Below the pieces are notes generated by a model. That model saw only the letters and a list, made by a program, of their open reading frames with translations. It was not told the DNA's origin and ran no database searches. This document shows, in pieces, positions 54,025 through 62,239 of a stretch of 64,000 bases of DNA. The DNA is from JAVWGW01 sp036651575 (GTDB taxonomy: Bacteria > Actinomycetota > Coriobacteriia > Coriobacteriales > Eggerthellaceae). The position numbers and the translations under genes were made by a program. Numbering within the stretch: the stretch's first letter is position 1; every line of letters begins with the position of its first letter. The stretch covers positions 10,901-74,900 of the forward strand of contig JAVVXN010000002.1 in the NCBI GenBank assembly GCA_036651575.1, written 5' to 3'.

Positions 54025-55033
54025 TATCGATTTGCCGGCTCTGGCCGAGAAAATCAAAACCATTGACAGTTTTGTTCTGTGTGGTCACGTCAGTCCTGAC
54101 GGGGATTGTATTGGATCGCAACTGGCTCTTTCCCATGCGCTTCGCGCTCTGGGGAAAGAAGTGGTTTGCTTGCTTGCAAAACCTGACCCGATTGAGAATA
54201 ATTTACTGTTCTTGCCCGGCGTGCGCGATATGGTATGCGCTGCTGAGTATGATGGGTCAGCACAGGCTTTTGTGGCGTGCGATGTTCCGAGTCGTGAGCG
54301 GCTCGGTTTGGCAGCGTCCGTGCAAGCACGCTGTCCCCTTACCATTACGATCGATCATCATGCCACCGAAAACGTGATGTCGTCGTTGAACTACATCGAT
54401 CCAGCAGCTCCGTCGACAACGATGTTGGTCTGGGAATTAATTAAGTGTCTTGGCGTTGCGCTAACGCCGGAAATTGCCACGTGTGCCTACACGGGGCTCG
54501 TGACCGATACCGGTCGCTTTCAGTTTCAAAACACAACGCAGCAGGCTTTTGTTTCGGCAGGAGAAATGGTTGCCGCAGGGGTTGATCCCTCCGATGTTTC
54601 TCGCGAAATTTTTCAAAATCGCAGTTTTGCTTCCCTGATGCTTTTGCGGCGTGTAATGGATCATCTTGCGTTTGACCGCGAGTCGGGCTTTGTTTATTCC
54701 TATCTGACGCAGGATGATTTTACCGAATGCGGCGCGGTGAAATCTGACGCAGAACCGCTTATCGATGAACTCCGCTCCCTTGCAGGAGTGCGTGTGGCAT
54801 CCATTCTGCGCGACCAAGGAAGTGAAGTGCGTGGTTCTTTGCGCGCAAAAGATACCACCGACGTTGCGGCGATCGCTGCATGCTTCGGTGGCGGTGGGCA
54901 TAAAGCGGCCGCCGGATTTACGTTTGCCGGTCCTCTCTCGGAGGCTCTTATTGTTTTGCCGGCTGCGGTGACTCTTGCCTTGAGGGCTGCGGATGCGGGT
55001 GTATCGGCAGATTTCGAAAGCATACAGCGATAG
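54005..55033 (+). CDS. nrnA: DHH-family nanoRNase/pAp phosphatase (NrnA-like)
   Basis: A 342-residue DHH/DHHA1 phosphoesterase. Metal-binding motifs are GHVSPDGDCIGSQLA, VACDVPSRERL and the DHH motif TIDHHATE; the C-terminal DHHA1 motif is GGGGHKAAAGFTF. It degrades nano-RNAs and may dephosphorylate 3'-phosphoadenosine 5'-phosphate. GTG 54005 was chosen because AAGGA lies 7 bases upstream and gives the family length; it overlaps rbfA by 20 bases. ATG 53987 is an alternative. Position between rbfA and truB is typical for Gram-positives. Confidence 0.93.
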   Translation: MITTQTNIDLPALAEKIKTIDSFVLCGHVSPDGDCIGSQLALSHALRALGKEVVCLLAKPDPIENNLLFLPGVRDMVCAAEYDGSAQAFVACDVPSRERLGLAASVQARCPLTITIDHHATENVMSSLNYIDPAAPSTTMLVWELIKCLGVALTPEIATCAYTGLVTDTGRFQFQNTTQQAFVSAGEMVAAGVDPSDVSREIFQNRSFASLMLLRRVMDHLAFDRESGFVYSYLTQDDFTECGAVKSDAEPLIDELRSLAGVRVASILRDQGSEVRGSLRAKDTTDVAAIAACFGGGGHKAAAGFTFAGPLSEALIVLPAAVTLALRAADAGVSADFESIQR

Positions 55034-55041
55034 GTGGGATC

Positions 55042-56064
55042 GTGGCGATAAGACGGGGAACATCGGGTTTGAGTTTGGTTGTCGGGATCAATAAGCCGGC
55101 AGGTATGTCTTCTCATGATGTGGTGAATACGGTGCGCCGTATTTTTGGGGAACGACGAGTTGGCCATACCGGTACGCTTGACCCCTTGGCTACGGGAGCA
55201 TTGGCGCTCTGTATAGGCCCGGCAACGAGACTCGACCATTTTCTCACGGCGCACGATAAAACGTATCGGGTGCGTGTCGTGTTTGGGACATCAACGACAA
55301 CCGATGACGCCGCAGGGGACGTGAAGGAAACCGCACCGGTTCCCGCTGAAGTATCCGATCTTTCTTTTGCTCAAAATTTTGTGGCACATCTCGTGGGCTG
55401 TCACAAACAGATGCCACCGGTTTATTCGGCTATCAAAGTCGATGGGAAGCGCTCATATGCAGCGGCGCGTGCGGGCAATATCATCGAACTAAAGCCTCGA
55501 GATATTGAAATCTATGAAGCGCGTCTGCTTGGCATTGAAGAATCCGATGGAGCTGGCGCCGTTTGCTGGGATATCGAAGTGCATGTTTCGAAAGGGACGT
55601 ATATTCGTTCGTTGGCGCGTGATATCGGTGTCGCGTTGGGCACGTGTGCGTTTGTCGGTACGCTTGAGCGATTGCGAGCGGGTAATCTTCGGTTGGAAGA
55701 TTGCGTTGATTTGGAAGTTCTTGAGGAAAAGGGTACGCAGGCTGCGCTTGATCCCGTGAAGTTGCTGGGCCTGCGTTTTCTGTTTGCAAATGAAGAGCAG
55801 GTAACGGCAATCGGTTACGGTAAACCATTGCCCGTTGATGAGTGCCCCCTGTTTGAAGCTTTGCGTGTGGCGCCTCCTGAGTATGAATTATGCGCGTGCG
55901 CACAAGGAGCACAGCCTTCGGATAGTCCCTTGCGTGCGGGTGAAATCATTTCGGTTGTTGCCCACAATACCTTACTGGCTCTTTATGAATACGATGATTG
56001 TGCAGCGGTTTTAAAACCGCGGTGTATTTTTGTGGTGGGGGTTTGCCGTGGGAAAAATATATAG
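55042..56064 (+). CDS. truB: tRNA pseudouridine-55 synthase
   Basis: A 340-residue TruB. The N-terminal GINKPAGMSSHDVVNTVRR and the catalytic Asp motif GHTGTLDPLATGAL are clear, as are VDGKRSYAAAR and KGTYIRSLARDIG. It makes pseudouridine 55 in the T loop of tRNAs. The C-terminal extension of about 110 residues is a PUA-like region. The start is GTG with GGTGGGATC upstream, 8 bases after nrnA. It overlaps ribF. Confidence 0.95.
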   Translation: MAIRRGTSGLSLVVGINKPAGMSSHDVVNTVRRIFGERRVGHTGTLDPLATGALALCIGPATRLDHFLTAHDKTYRVRVVFGTSTTTDDAAGDVKETAPVPAEVSDLSFAQNFVAHLVGCHKQMPPVYSAIKVDGKRSYAAARAGNIIELKPRDIEIYEARLLGIEESDGAGAVCWDIEVHVSKGTYIRSLARDIGVALGTCAFVGTLERLRAGNLRLEDCVDLEVLEEKGTQAALDPVKLLGLRFLFANEEQVTAIGYGKPLPVDECPLFEALRVAPPEYELCACAQGAQPSDSPLRAGEIISVVAHNTLLALYEYDDCAAVLKPRCIFVVGVCRGKNI

Positions 56065-56977
56065 AACGGATGATCCGGCGTTTGATTATTCAATCTTTGA
56101 GGGAGCATCATGCGCCTTCGGCGTTTTCGATGGAGTACACCGGGGTCATCGTTTCTTGTTGCGATGCGCGCAGGAAACGGCAGCCGCAACGCGGGGAGTC
56201 TCGATTGCGCTGACGTTCGACATCGATCCCGATGAAGTGTTTCATCCAACGCGGCTCAAAAAACTTCTCAAAAACGAAAATCGCCTGAAGGCGCTTGCCG
56301 AATCAGGAGTAGATGCTGTTGTGGTCTTGCCCTTTACGGGAAAGTTTTCGTCTTTGAGTCCTTCGGAATTTTTGCACAAGACTTTCGGCGGTCGTGCGCC
56401 GGCCTGCCTCCATGTTGGTTTCGACTTCCATTTCGGAGCATACGCGGCGGGAACGGTTGCCGAATTGAAGGCATGGGGAGCTCTGTCTCATACGCAGATT
56501 TGCGCGCACGAATTAAAGAGCGATGAAGGTGCTCCGATTACGGCAACGCGGATTCGTCAGTTGCTTGCTGCAACTGATATTGTCGAAGCCAACAAGCTTT
56601 TGGGCTATCCATATTATTTCGAGGAAATGGTATTAGCCGGTCGCGGTGAAGGCGCTGATATGGGTTTTCATACGGCAAACCTCAATCCTGATTTTGCTTT
56701 TCAAGTGTTGGGTGAAGGGGTATATGCCGCGTATGCGACCGTGGATGGTGTGCGTTACAAAGCCGCCGTTTCCGTCGGCGTGTCGCCGGTGTTTGCCGAA
56801 AAATCAACAGCGAGCTGCGAGGTTCATATCCTTGATTTCTCCGGTAATCTCTATGGACAACAGATCACCGTCGAGTTTATGGAATTTCTTCGCCCTATGA
56901 TCAAGTTTGAAACAACGAAAGCCTTGATTGACACGGTTATGGGCAATATCGCCTGGGTCAGAGAAAATTTAACGTAA
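56048..56977 (+). CDS. ribF: Bifunctional riboflavin kinase/FAD synthetase
   Basis: A 309-residue enzyme making FMN and FAD from riboflavin. The adenylyltransferase domain has FGVFDGVHRGHRFLL and ITATRIRQLL, and the kinase domain has ADMGFHTANLNP, an unusual form of the family's GxPTAN motif. The C-terminus is VEFMEFLRPM, as expected. GTG 56048 (after GGTGGGGG) is preferred; it lies inside the end of truB. The FAD supply suits an organism with many flavoproteins, several of them in this window. Confidence 0.92.
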   Translation: MGKIYRTDDPAFDYSIFEGASCAFGVFDGVHRGHRFLLRCAQETAAATRGVSIALTFDIDPDEVFHPTRLKKLLKNENRLKALAESGVDAVVVLPFTGKFSSLSPSEFLHKTFGGRAPACLHVGFDFHFGAYAAGTVAELKAWGALSHTQICAHELKSDEGAPITATRIRQLLAATDIVEANKLLGYPYYFEEMVLAGRGEGADMGFHTANLNPDFAFQVLGEGVYAAYATVDGVRYKAAVSVGVSPVFAEKSTASCEVHILDFSGNLYGQQITVEFMEFLRPMIKFETTKALIDTVMGNIAWVRENLT

Positions 56978-57037
56978 TATTTTAAAATTGGTAAGAACCG
57001 CTTTGTGAAGTGATCCTTTTTGTAGCGATACATATTT

Positions 57038-57400
57038 CTATAACATGTTTTTTAAAAGCGGCTTATCGTAGGTAAGTACTTTATTGTTGTGCAAAACATT
57101 ACGGGCAACAAGGAGACAGTCGACGTAGTCGAGCATACTTGATCCGAAAAGTCGGGAAGCATAGCGCACGATATCTTCTTCGCAGACGCAAATATCATCG
57201 AGAAGCATGAGTAGCGTTTCGCTTATGAGTGAGCGGGGAACTCGATAAATATCCCTCAGCACTACTGCTACGCGAGCAAATATCTCAGGGTATGAATAAA
57301 CCTGCCCACCGGCTATGAGCTCGGCCGCTTCTTTTGCGTGTCTTTTGTCGTCGTTGAGTATATAGCGCAAGATAACGCTTTCGTCTATTACGGTAATCAT
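57038..57400 (-). CDS. PIN-domain toxin of a type II toxin-antitoxin pair
   Basis: A 120-residue PIN-domain ribonuclease. Acidic residues for metal binding are at Asp6 (TVIDES), Glu39 (SYPEIF), Asp91/Asp94 (LDYVDCLL) and Asp112 (TYDKPL). The antitoxin gene is just upstream on the same strand and overlaps by four bases (ATGA). PIN toxins usually cleave tRNA, rRNA or mRNA. The gene is AT-rich relative to ribF, consistent with transfer. Confidence 0.87.
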   Translation of the reverse strand: MITVIDESVILRYILNDDKRHAKEAAELIAGGQVYSYPEIFARVAVVLRDIYRVPRSLISETLLMLLDDICVCEEDIVRYASRLFGSSMLDYVDCLLVARNVLHNNKVLTYDKPLLKNML

Positions 57401-57669
57401 CGTTTCCTACTTAAAGAAGAAATCCAAGCTTCTCGTTCTTGTTCTCGGAATGAGGGGTGAACATAAAGATTTAAAATACCGAAAGCACTATTTGTTCCTT
57501 TGCCGGAGATGCTCTTTATGGTAAAGGGCAGTTTTTGTTCTAAAATACTTTGCTTGAGAAATATTCTTACCGCTTCCGAGAGAGACGTACCCATGGAAGC
57601 ATAGAGCGCTTCGGCTTCGTCTTTCAGATCAGAGTCAATTCTGACTTGTAATATTGAATTTTTCACCAT
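57397..57669 (-). CDS. RelB/DinJ-family antitoxin
   Basis: A 90-residue protein with an N-terminal ribbon-helix-helix of the RelB/DinJ type (QVRIDSDLKDEAEALYASMG, then LSEAVRIFLKQS) that would bind DNA as a dimer and autoregulate the pair. The C-terminal half presumably blocks the toxin. It overlaps the PIN toxin by four bases. RelB/DinJ antitoxins are best known with RelE/YafQ toxins, so this pairing is a mixed type. The start ATG 57669 has AAGGGGAAA upstream on the minus strand. Confidence 0.88.
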   Translation of the reverse strand: MVKNSILQVRIDSDLKDEAEALYASMGTSLSEAVRIFLKQSILEQKLPFTIKSISGKGTNSAFGILNLYVHPSFREQEREAWISSLSRKR

Positions 57670-57998
57670 TTCCCCTTAGAAATTGAATTTTTGTATTACG
57701 AGTGTATCACAAATAATCTTACTGATTCAATGAAAAATAGAGTGAAAAATGAAAAATGAACAGTGAAATGATGTCGCGTAATGTAAAGATTGATTTTTAG
57801 TTCATACCCTTTGAACTGGTAAAATATAAATAAGCATTTACTTTTTAAAAGACCAAAAATGCTATTGACAAATGAAATAAAAATCCCATATGCTGTAGCA
57901 AGTCAGACGGATGTAGATATCGAGATTTCGCGAAAGATCATGTTGATGCCAACTGATAGAGCAGCGTTTCCAACTTCACGAGAGGGGATGGTATTTAT
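57670..57998. promoter_or_regulatory. AT-rich divergent region between antitoxin and amide channel genes
   Basis: A very AT-rich gap of 329 bases with no gene. On the + strand a good promoter is visible: TTGACA at 57865-57870, 18-base spacer, TATGCT at 57889-57894. It is followed by a leader of about 100 bases and a GAGAGGGG ribosome site before the channel gene. The opposite side should hold the toxin-antitoxin promoter near GTGATACACTCG (complement of 57699-57710). Confidence 0.6.
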
Positions 57999-58514
57999 AT
58001 GACTCTGGGTTTAGCTTTGCTTTATGTAGGTTGCGTTCTGTTCATGAATGGCGTAGGGATACTGACAAAAATTGAGGGCAAGGCATTTTCTGTAATGAAT
58101 TTCTTTACGGGAGGGCTGCTTGTTGTAATCAATGCAATAAATATTGCCTACGCAGTGTTTACCGGTCAAGATGCAGCTGCTTTCTTTGCGATCGCGACCA
58201 ATATGCTCTTTGGGTTTACCTATCTTTTTGTTGGGATCACGAATTTGTTTAAGCTCGATGGCAGGCCTTTGGGATGGTATTGTTTGTTCGTTGCAGTAAA
58301 CACGATCCCCTGTGCCTACCTATCCTTCGCTGGCGGGGATCCCATTTTTGGTGGTATCTGGCTGGTATGGGGTGTTTTGTGGCTCGTCTACTGGATTGCC
58401 GGGGTTCCAAAACCCGACTTGAGCTCGAAGTTTGTAGGTTGGTTGACTACTATTATCGGTGTCGCTACGTGCTGGCTTCCTGGCTTTATGATGATTGCAA
58501 ATTGGTGGTACTAA
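57999..58514 (+). CDS. AmiS/UreI-family amide/urea channel
   Basis: A 171-residue membrane protein with six hydrophobic segments, of the AmiS/UreI family. Representative parts are LALLYVGCVLFMNGVG, FTYLFVGITNLFKLDGRPLGWY and GGIWLVWGVLWLVYWIAG. Members are proton-gated or open channels for urea and short amides. The formamidase gene is next on the same strand (179 bases on), so formamide or a similar short amide is the likely cargo rather than urea; no urease is in view. The ribosome site is GAGAGGGG. Confidence 0.9.
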   Translation: MTLGLALLYVGCVLFMNGVGILTKIEGKAFSVMNFFTGGLLVVINAINIAYAVFTGQDAAAFFAIATNMLFGFTYLFVGITNLFKLDGRPLGWYCLFVAVNTIPCAYLSFAGGDPIFGGIWLVWGVLWLVYWIAGVPKPDLSSKFVGWLTTIIGVATCWLPGFMMIANWWY

Positions 58515-58693
58515 GTTTCAGCTTTTAGGTTTTGTGTACGGTTCTTTGCTTGGTAAGGCTTCACTTTCTATTTTTGCAAGATGTATCTGCTGCTGTATGA
58601 AGGTTCGCGCGCACTGGAATTCAGCGGCAGTTATTATACATCGATAACTTCAAAGGCAAGGTCAAGGGGCTTTGTCAGATCGGAGGAAGTGTC

Positions 58694-59695
58694 ATGAGTA
58701 GTGGAAGTATGAGTAAACCGGAGAATGGCTTTTTGGTAGCTGCAATTCAGTTCCCTGCGCCAGTCGTGAATTCACGAGCAGATATTGACAATCAGATTGC
58801 CAGTATCATCCGCACATTGCATGCAACAAAAGCTGGTTATCCGGGTGTCGAGCTGATTGTATTCCCTGAATACAGCACTCAGGGCTTGAATACGGCAAAG
58901 TGGTTGACTGAAGAATTTTTGTGTGACGTTCCGGGTAAAGAAACCGATATGTTCGGTGCTGCTTGTAAAGAAGCTGGCGTGTATGGCGTCTTCTCCATCA
59001 TGGAGCGCAATCCTGATCCGGATAAGAATCCTTATAACACGGCCATTATTATCGATCCCAATGGCGAAATCATCTTGAAATATCGCAAGCTCTTCCCATG
59101 GAACCCGGTTGAGCCGTGGTATCCCGGCGATTTGGGGATGCCGGTGTGTGACGGCCCCGGGGGAAGCAAACTGTCTGTTTGCATTTGCCATGACGGCATG
59201 ATTCCCGAGCTTGCACGAGAAGCCGCCTACAAGGGTTGCAACGTTTATATCCGTATTTCCGGCTACAGCACACAGGTCAATGATCAGTGGAAACTTACCA
59301 ATGCCTCCAACGCATGGCACAACTTGATGTATACGGTTTCCGTTAACCTGGCTGGCTACGATAACGTGTTCTATTACTTTGGCGAAGGTCAGATCGTCGA
59401 CTATCAGGGCAATACCCTGTGCCAAGGCGACAGAAATCCTTGGGAAATCGTTACCGGCGAAATTTTCCCCTGCCTCGCCGATGGCGCACGTCGTACGTGG
59501 GGTCTTGAGAACAACATCTACAACCTCGGACATCGTGGTTATGTTGCCCTTCCTGGTGGCGAAAGCGACTGCGGCTTGACCTATATCAAGGATCTTGCGG
59601 CTGGCAACTATCATCTTCCTTGGGAAGACGATATGATCATCAAGGATGGTTCGATTTACGGTTATCCCACCACCGGTGGTCGTTTCGGTCAGTAG
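58694..59695 (+). CDS. amiF: Formamidase AmiF (aliphatic amidase family)
   Basis: A 333-residue nitrilase-superfamily amidase that looks nearly the same as Helicobacter pylori AmiF (334 residues), for example GFLVAAIQFP, RTLHATKAGYPGVELI and YGYPTTGGRFG. The Glu-Lys-Cys triad is Glu59 (FPEYSTQ), Lys132 (KYRKLFPW) and Cys165 (CICHDGM). AmiF hydrolyses formamide to formate and ammonia; AmiE would act on larger amides. The channel gene precedes it and a formate dehydrogenase follows within 3 kb. The ribosome site is CGGAGGAAG. Such close likeness to a proteobacterial enzyme suggests transfer. Confidence 0.9.
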   Translation: MSSGSMSKPENGFLVAAIQFPAPVVNSRADIDNQIASIIRTLHATKAGYPGVELIVFPEYSTQGLNTAKWLTEEFLCDVPGKETDMFGAACKEAGVYGVFSIMERNPDPDKNPYNTAIIIDPNGEIILKYRKLFPWNPVEPWYPGDLGMPVCDGPGGSKLSVCICHDGMIPELAREAAYKGCNVYIRISGYSTQVNDQWKLTNASNAWHNLMYTVSVNLAGYDNVFYYFGEGQIVDYQGNTLCQGDRNPWEIVTGEIFPCLADGARRTWGLENNIYNLGHRGYVALPGGESDCGLTYIKDLAAGNYHLPWEDDMIIKDGSIYGYPTTGGRFGQ

Positions 59696-59730
59696 TCTCT
59701 GTGTCAGATATTCGTAATTGAGTACCAGGA

Positions 59731-59761
59731 GCGTGCACCTTGTGTAAGAGGTGCACGCTTT
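59731..59761 (+). terminator. Terminator-like hairpin after amiF
   Basis: A perfect 10-base stem (GCGTGCACCT at 59731-59740, AGGTGCACGC at 59749-59758) with an 8-base loop, followed by only three T residues. A weak terminator or readthrough element before the trigger-factor-like gene. Confidence 0.5.
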
Positions 59762-59815
59762 GCACTTTATGAAAGAGACTGAGGAAAATTTGCTCACAGG
59801 GGTGGAGATATCACT

Positions 59816-61117
59816 ATGAAAATTACCGTACAAGAGATTGATGACAACAAAAAGCTTCTTGTTGTAACGGTTCCGGCTCAAGAGGTTACGAACCAAATCA
59901 AAAAAGGATACAGCTCAATTGCTTATCGGGGGCAAGTTGATCCCGATGATGCTAGAAGCGCAAAAGAGATTGCGCTTGAAAAGCTAGGTCATGAAGCGAT
60001 GCAGAAAGTTTTAAATGATCTCGTCATGAACTATGCGATCCCCTTTGCGCTCGCTCAAGAAAAGATACGAATTATTGGTCGTCCGTTATTTTCTTTGGGC
60101 GAGATGGCTCAGGAAGATCTAGATTTTACTTTTACGGCAGAAGTGGTGCTCCGGCCTTCTTTGGTGCTGACATCATACGATCCGGTTGCGATCGTTATTC
60201 CAAAACTTGAGGTGACTGAACAGGAAGTTGATGCTCAGGTAGCCGAGATAGCAAAGAATATCACTACGCAGGAGACCGATACGTCTCACGATGAGGTTTG
60301 CAAGGGGGATATCGCTGATCTTGCTCTTAAAACAACCAGTGGGGAAGAGACGCTTCTTGCCCTTACTACGCAGAGCCGTCCGTATCAGACGGGAGCTGCT
60401 TTAATGCCCGAGGATTTCGAAAATGAAATTATTGGAATGAAGGTTGGAGAGACGAAAACTTTCGATTTCGGATGGCCCGGTTATACGTTTGGGGAAGACG
60501 GTGAGCCTATCATGGAGGTGTACACCACGGTTGTGACCGTTAACCGTCTTTTGAAAGAGGTTGTTTCGACCGTTGACGATGATTGGGTCAATGAAAATGT
60601 TCCCGATTGTGCCACGGTGTCTGATTTAAGAAGAAGAATAGAAGAAGAAACACTTAAGCAAAAGGCCATTGAATATCGGCACTATAAAAACTATCTTTGT
60701 GTTCGAGAGCTTGCTCAACGATTGAGCGGATCCATACCTGAAGTGGTATACGCGTCCGCTCGTGTTGATATGCAAAATTCTCTTGATGCTCAATTGCAGC
60801 AGCAAGGGGTAACACGAGAACAATTTTTAGAACAAAAGCATATGAGCGAACAGCAATTGATGGCGGATATGGATAAACAAATGCATGATCAGCTTTACCA
60901 GCAGTTCTCCCTTGATTCTCTTGCTGCTCATCTTGGGCTTGAAGTCGAAGATAAAGATTGCGATGAATTTTTTGCAGCCGCAGCACCAGGACAGGAAGCA
61001 CAGGTAAGAACAGAGTTTGAGACGAGCGGGCGCATGTTCAGCATAGAAGAGAACATCTTGCGCTTAAAGGCAAATGATTGGCTCAGTGAGCACGCAATCA
61101 TCTCAATCAAAGATTGA
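59816..61117 (+). CDS. Trigger-factor-like peptidyl-prolyl isomerase/chaperone
   Basis: A 433-residue protein with trigger factor architecture. It has an N-terminal ribosome-binding-like domain (to about residue 110), a central FKBP-like domain (about 160-245, with KGDIADLALKTTSGE) and a helical C-terminal arm rich in Gln (QQLMADMDKQMHDQ). The ribosome-docking signature (G-F-R-x-G-x-x-P) seems altered to AYRGQVDPDDAR. The usual tig-clpP neighbours are absent, so it is probably a second, specialised copy. It lies between formamidase and the formate dehydrogenase genes and may help fold them. The start has GGGGTGGAG upstream. Confidence 0.85.
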   Translation: MKITVQEIDDNKKLLVVTVPAQEVTNQIKKGYSSIAYRGQVDPDDARSAKEIALEKLGHEAMQKVLNDLVMNYAIPFALAQEKIRIIGRPLFSLGEMAQEDLDFTFTAEVVLRPSLVLTSYDPVAIVIPKLEVTEQEVDAQVAEIAKNITTQETDTSHDEVCKGDIADLALKTTSGEETLLALTTQSRPYQTGAALMPEDFENEIIGMKVGETKTFDFGWPGYTFGEDGEPIMEVYTTVVTVNRLLKEVVSTVDDDWVNENVPDCATVSDLRRRIEEETLKQKAIEYRHYKNYLCVRELAQRLSGSIPEVVYASARVDMQNSLDAQLQQQGVTREQFLEQKHMSEQQLMADMDKQMHDQLYQQFSLDSLAAHLGLEVEDKDCDEFFAAAAPGQEAQVRTEFETSGRMFSIEENILRLKANDWLSEHAIISIKD

Positions 61118-61142
61118 AAACGGGTGGCAAAATGGTCGAATT

Positions 61143-61181
61143 AACTAGTCTCGCAAGTGTGTTTGCAAGACTAGTTTTTTT
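61143..61181 (+). terminator. Rho-independent terminator after trigger-factor-like gene
   Basis: A 14-base stem with one mismatch (AACTAGTCTCGCAA at 61143-61156, TTGCAAGACTAGTT at 61163-61176), followed by a run of T. It ends the channel-amidase-chaperone group. Confidence 0.88.
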
Positions 61182-61514
61182 ATGCGGTTGATGCGAGAGA
61201 AGGGCCCCTGTTTGTGCGAGATAAGTGGCTATTTCTATCTCATGCAAGAGCTTAATTACCGTGGGCAAAATGGTGCTCACACTAAAAGGAAAATTGCCAG
61301 TTTTAGGTGCCTTTCTGTAACGGTAATCGGCGATTTTTGAGCATTTTCCCACTTAAAAGTTAAATTTAGTAATACAAATGTCATACAATAATAACTTGAT
61401 ATTTTTGCAATAAATGACCATTTATTTAGTTATCAGAAAGAATCAAATAATTCAATTTCATTTTAAATTATTTTCTAACAATGCTTATGATCTGCGGTAA
61501 TACAGACGTTTTCT

Positions 61515-61531
61515 CCCGTTTTTAAAACGGG
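61515..61531. promoter_or_regulatory. Palindrome next to the promoter of the iron-sulfur/formate dehydrogenase genes
   Basis: A perfect 17-base palindrome (CCCGTTTT, centre T, AAAACGGG) that ends 11 bases before a TTGACA. The position suits an activator or repressor site. Nothing else with gene character lies in the AT-rich stretch 61182-61669. Confidence 0.5.
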
Positions 61532-61542
61532 CTTTAAAACGC

Positions 61543-61570
61543 TTGACAAACATCATTCCTGCTCTATATC
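61543..61570 (+). promoter_or_regulatory. Promoter of the iron-sulfur/formate dehydrogenase genes
   Basis: A TTGACA -35 (61543-61548), a 16-base spacer and TATATC -10 (61565-61570) lie about 100 bases before the ferredoxin start. The surrounding 490-base gap is strongly AT-rich. Confidence 0.6.
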
Positions 61571-61669
61571 CTGGAAGAAGACGGGATATGTTCAGTGAAG
61601 TTAAATGTGAAAAATTTATGCATGATATTAATTGGACATAGAGGAATCACTATCAAATAAAGGGGGCTT

Positions 61670-62230
61670 ATGACTAAGATGACGAAAAGAAAGTTTGTTG
61701 TTGCTGACCCTGGTCTATGTATTGGGTGCAAGACTTGTATGGCTGCATGTTTATGCAAGCACGATACGGTGGAGGATAACGCTATTCCTCGTCTCAATCT
61801 TGTGACAACGTTACGCGTGTCGGTACCGGTGGTGTGTCACCACTGTATCGATGCTCCTTGTGTTGCGTCGTGTCCTACGGGTGCGCTTTATGCGGATGAG
61901 TTGTGTGTCGGCGTTCGTAATGATCGCTGCATCGGTTGTCGGAATTGTATTCTTGCATGTCCTTATGGTGCCATTGATGTTGTTACCCATACCTCAACGG
62001 AGTTTTTTGGAGATTTGCTTATTGGTGGTAATCAAAAATCTATGGTTGTGAAATGCGATTTGTGCACAGATAGTCCCAAGGGGCCTGCATGTATCGATGC
62101 GTGTCCAACTAAGGGTTTAATGTTGGTTGATCAAGAGTTTTTGGAAGCGGAATCAGAGCGTAAACGCATGGAAGCGGCTCGGACTACGGGGTCTTTTTCT
62201 AGCGTAACTTTGAACTCCGCCTTGAGTTAG
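61670..62230 (+). CDS. HydN/HycB-type polyferredoxin (4Fe-4S)
   Basis: A 186-residue electron-transfer protein with four [4Fe-4S] motifs. Cysteines are in CIGCKTCMAAC, CHHCIDAPCVASCP, CIGCRNCILACP and CDLCTDSPKGPACIDACP. This is the DMSO-reductase B-subunit/HydN/HycB layout. It starts nine bases before the formate dehydrogenase gene ends its leader and would take electrons from that enzyme to a hydrogenase or another acceptor. The start is ATG 61670 after AAAGGGGG; 61679 is also possible. The iron-sulfur content fits an anaerobe. Confidence 0.92.
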   Translation: MTKMTKRKFVVADPGLCIGCKTCMAACLCKHDTVEDNAIPRLNLVTTLRVSVPVVCHHCIDAPCVASCPTGALYADELCVGVRNDRCIGCRNCILACPYGAIDVVTHTSTEFFGDLLIGGNQKSMVVKCDLCTDSPKGPACIDACPTKGLMLVDQEFLEAESERKRMEAARTTGSFSSVTLNSALS

Positions 62231-62239
62231 GGGTGTTTT

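Noticed and set aside
58772..59896. A 374-codon open frame on the minus strand opposite amiF
   Set aside because: It mirrors the formamidase gene, whose catalytic residues are intact; no ribosome site or domain supports the reverse frame.
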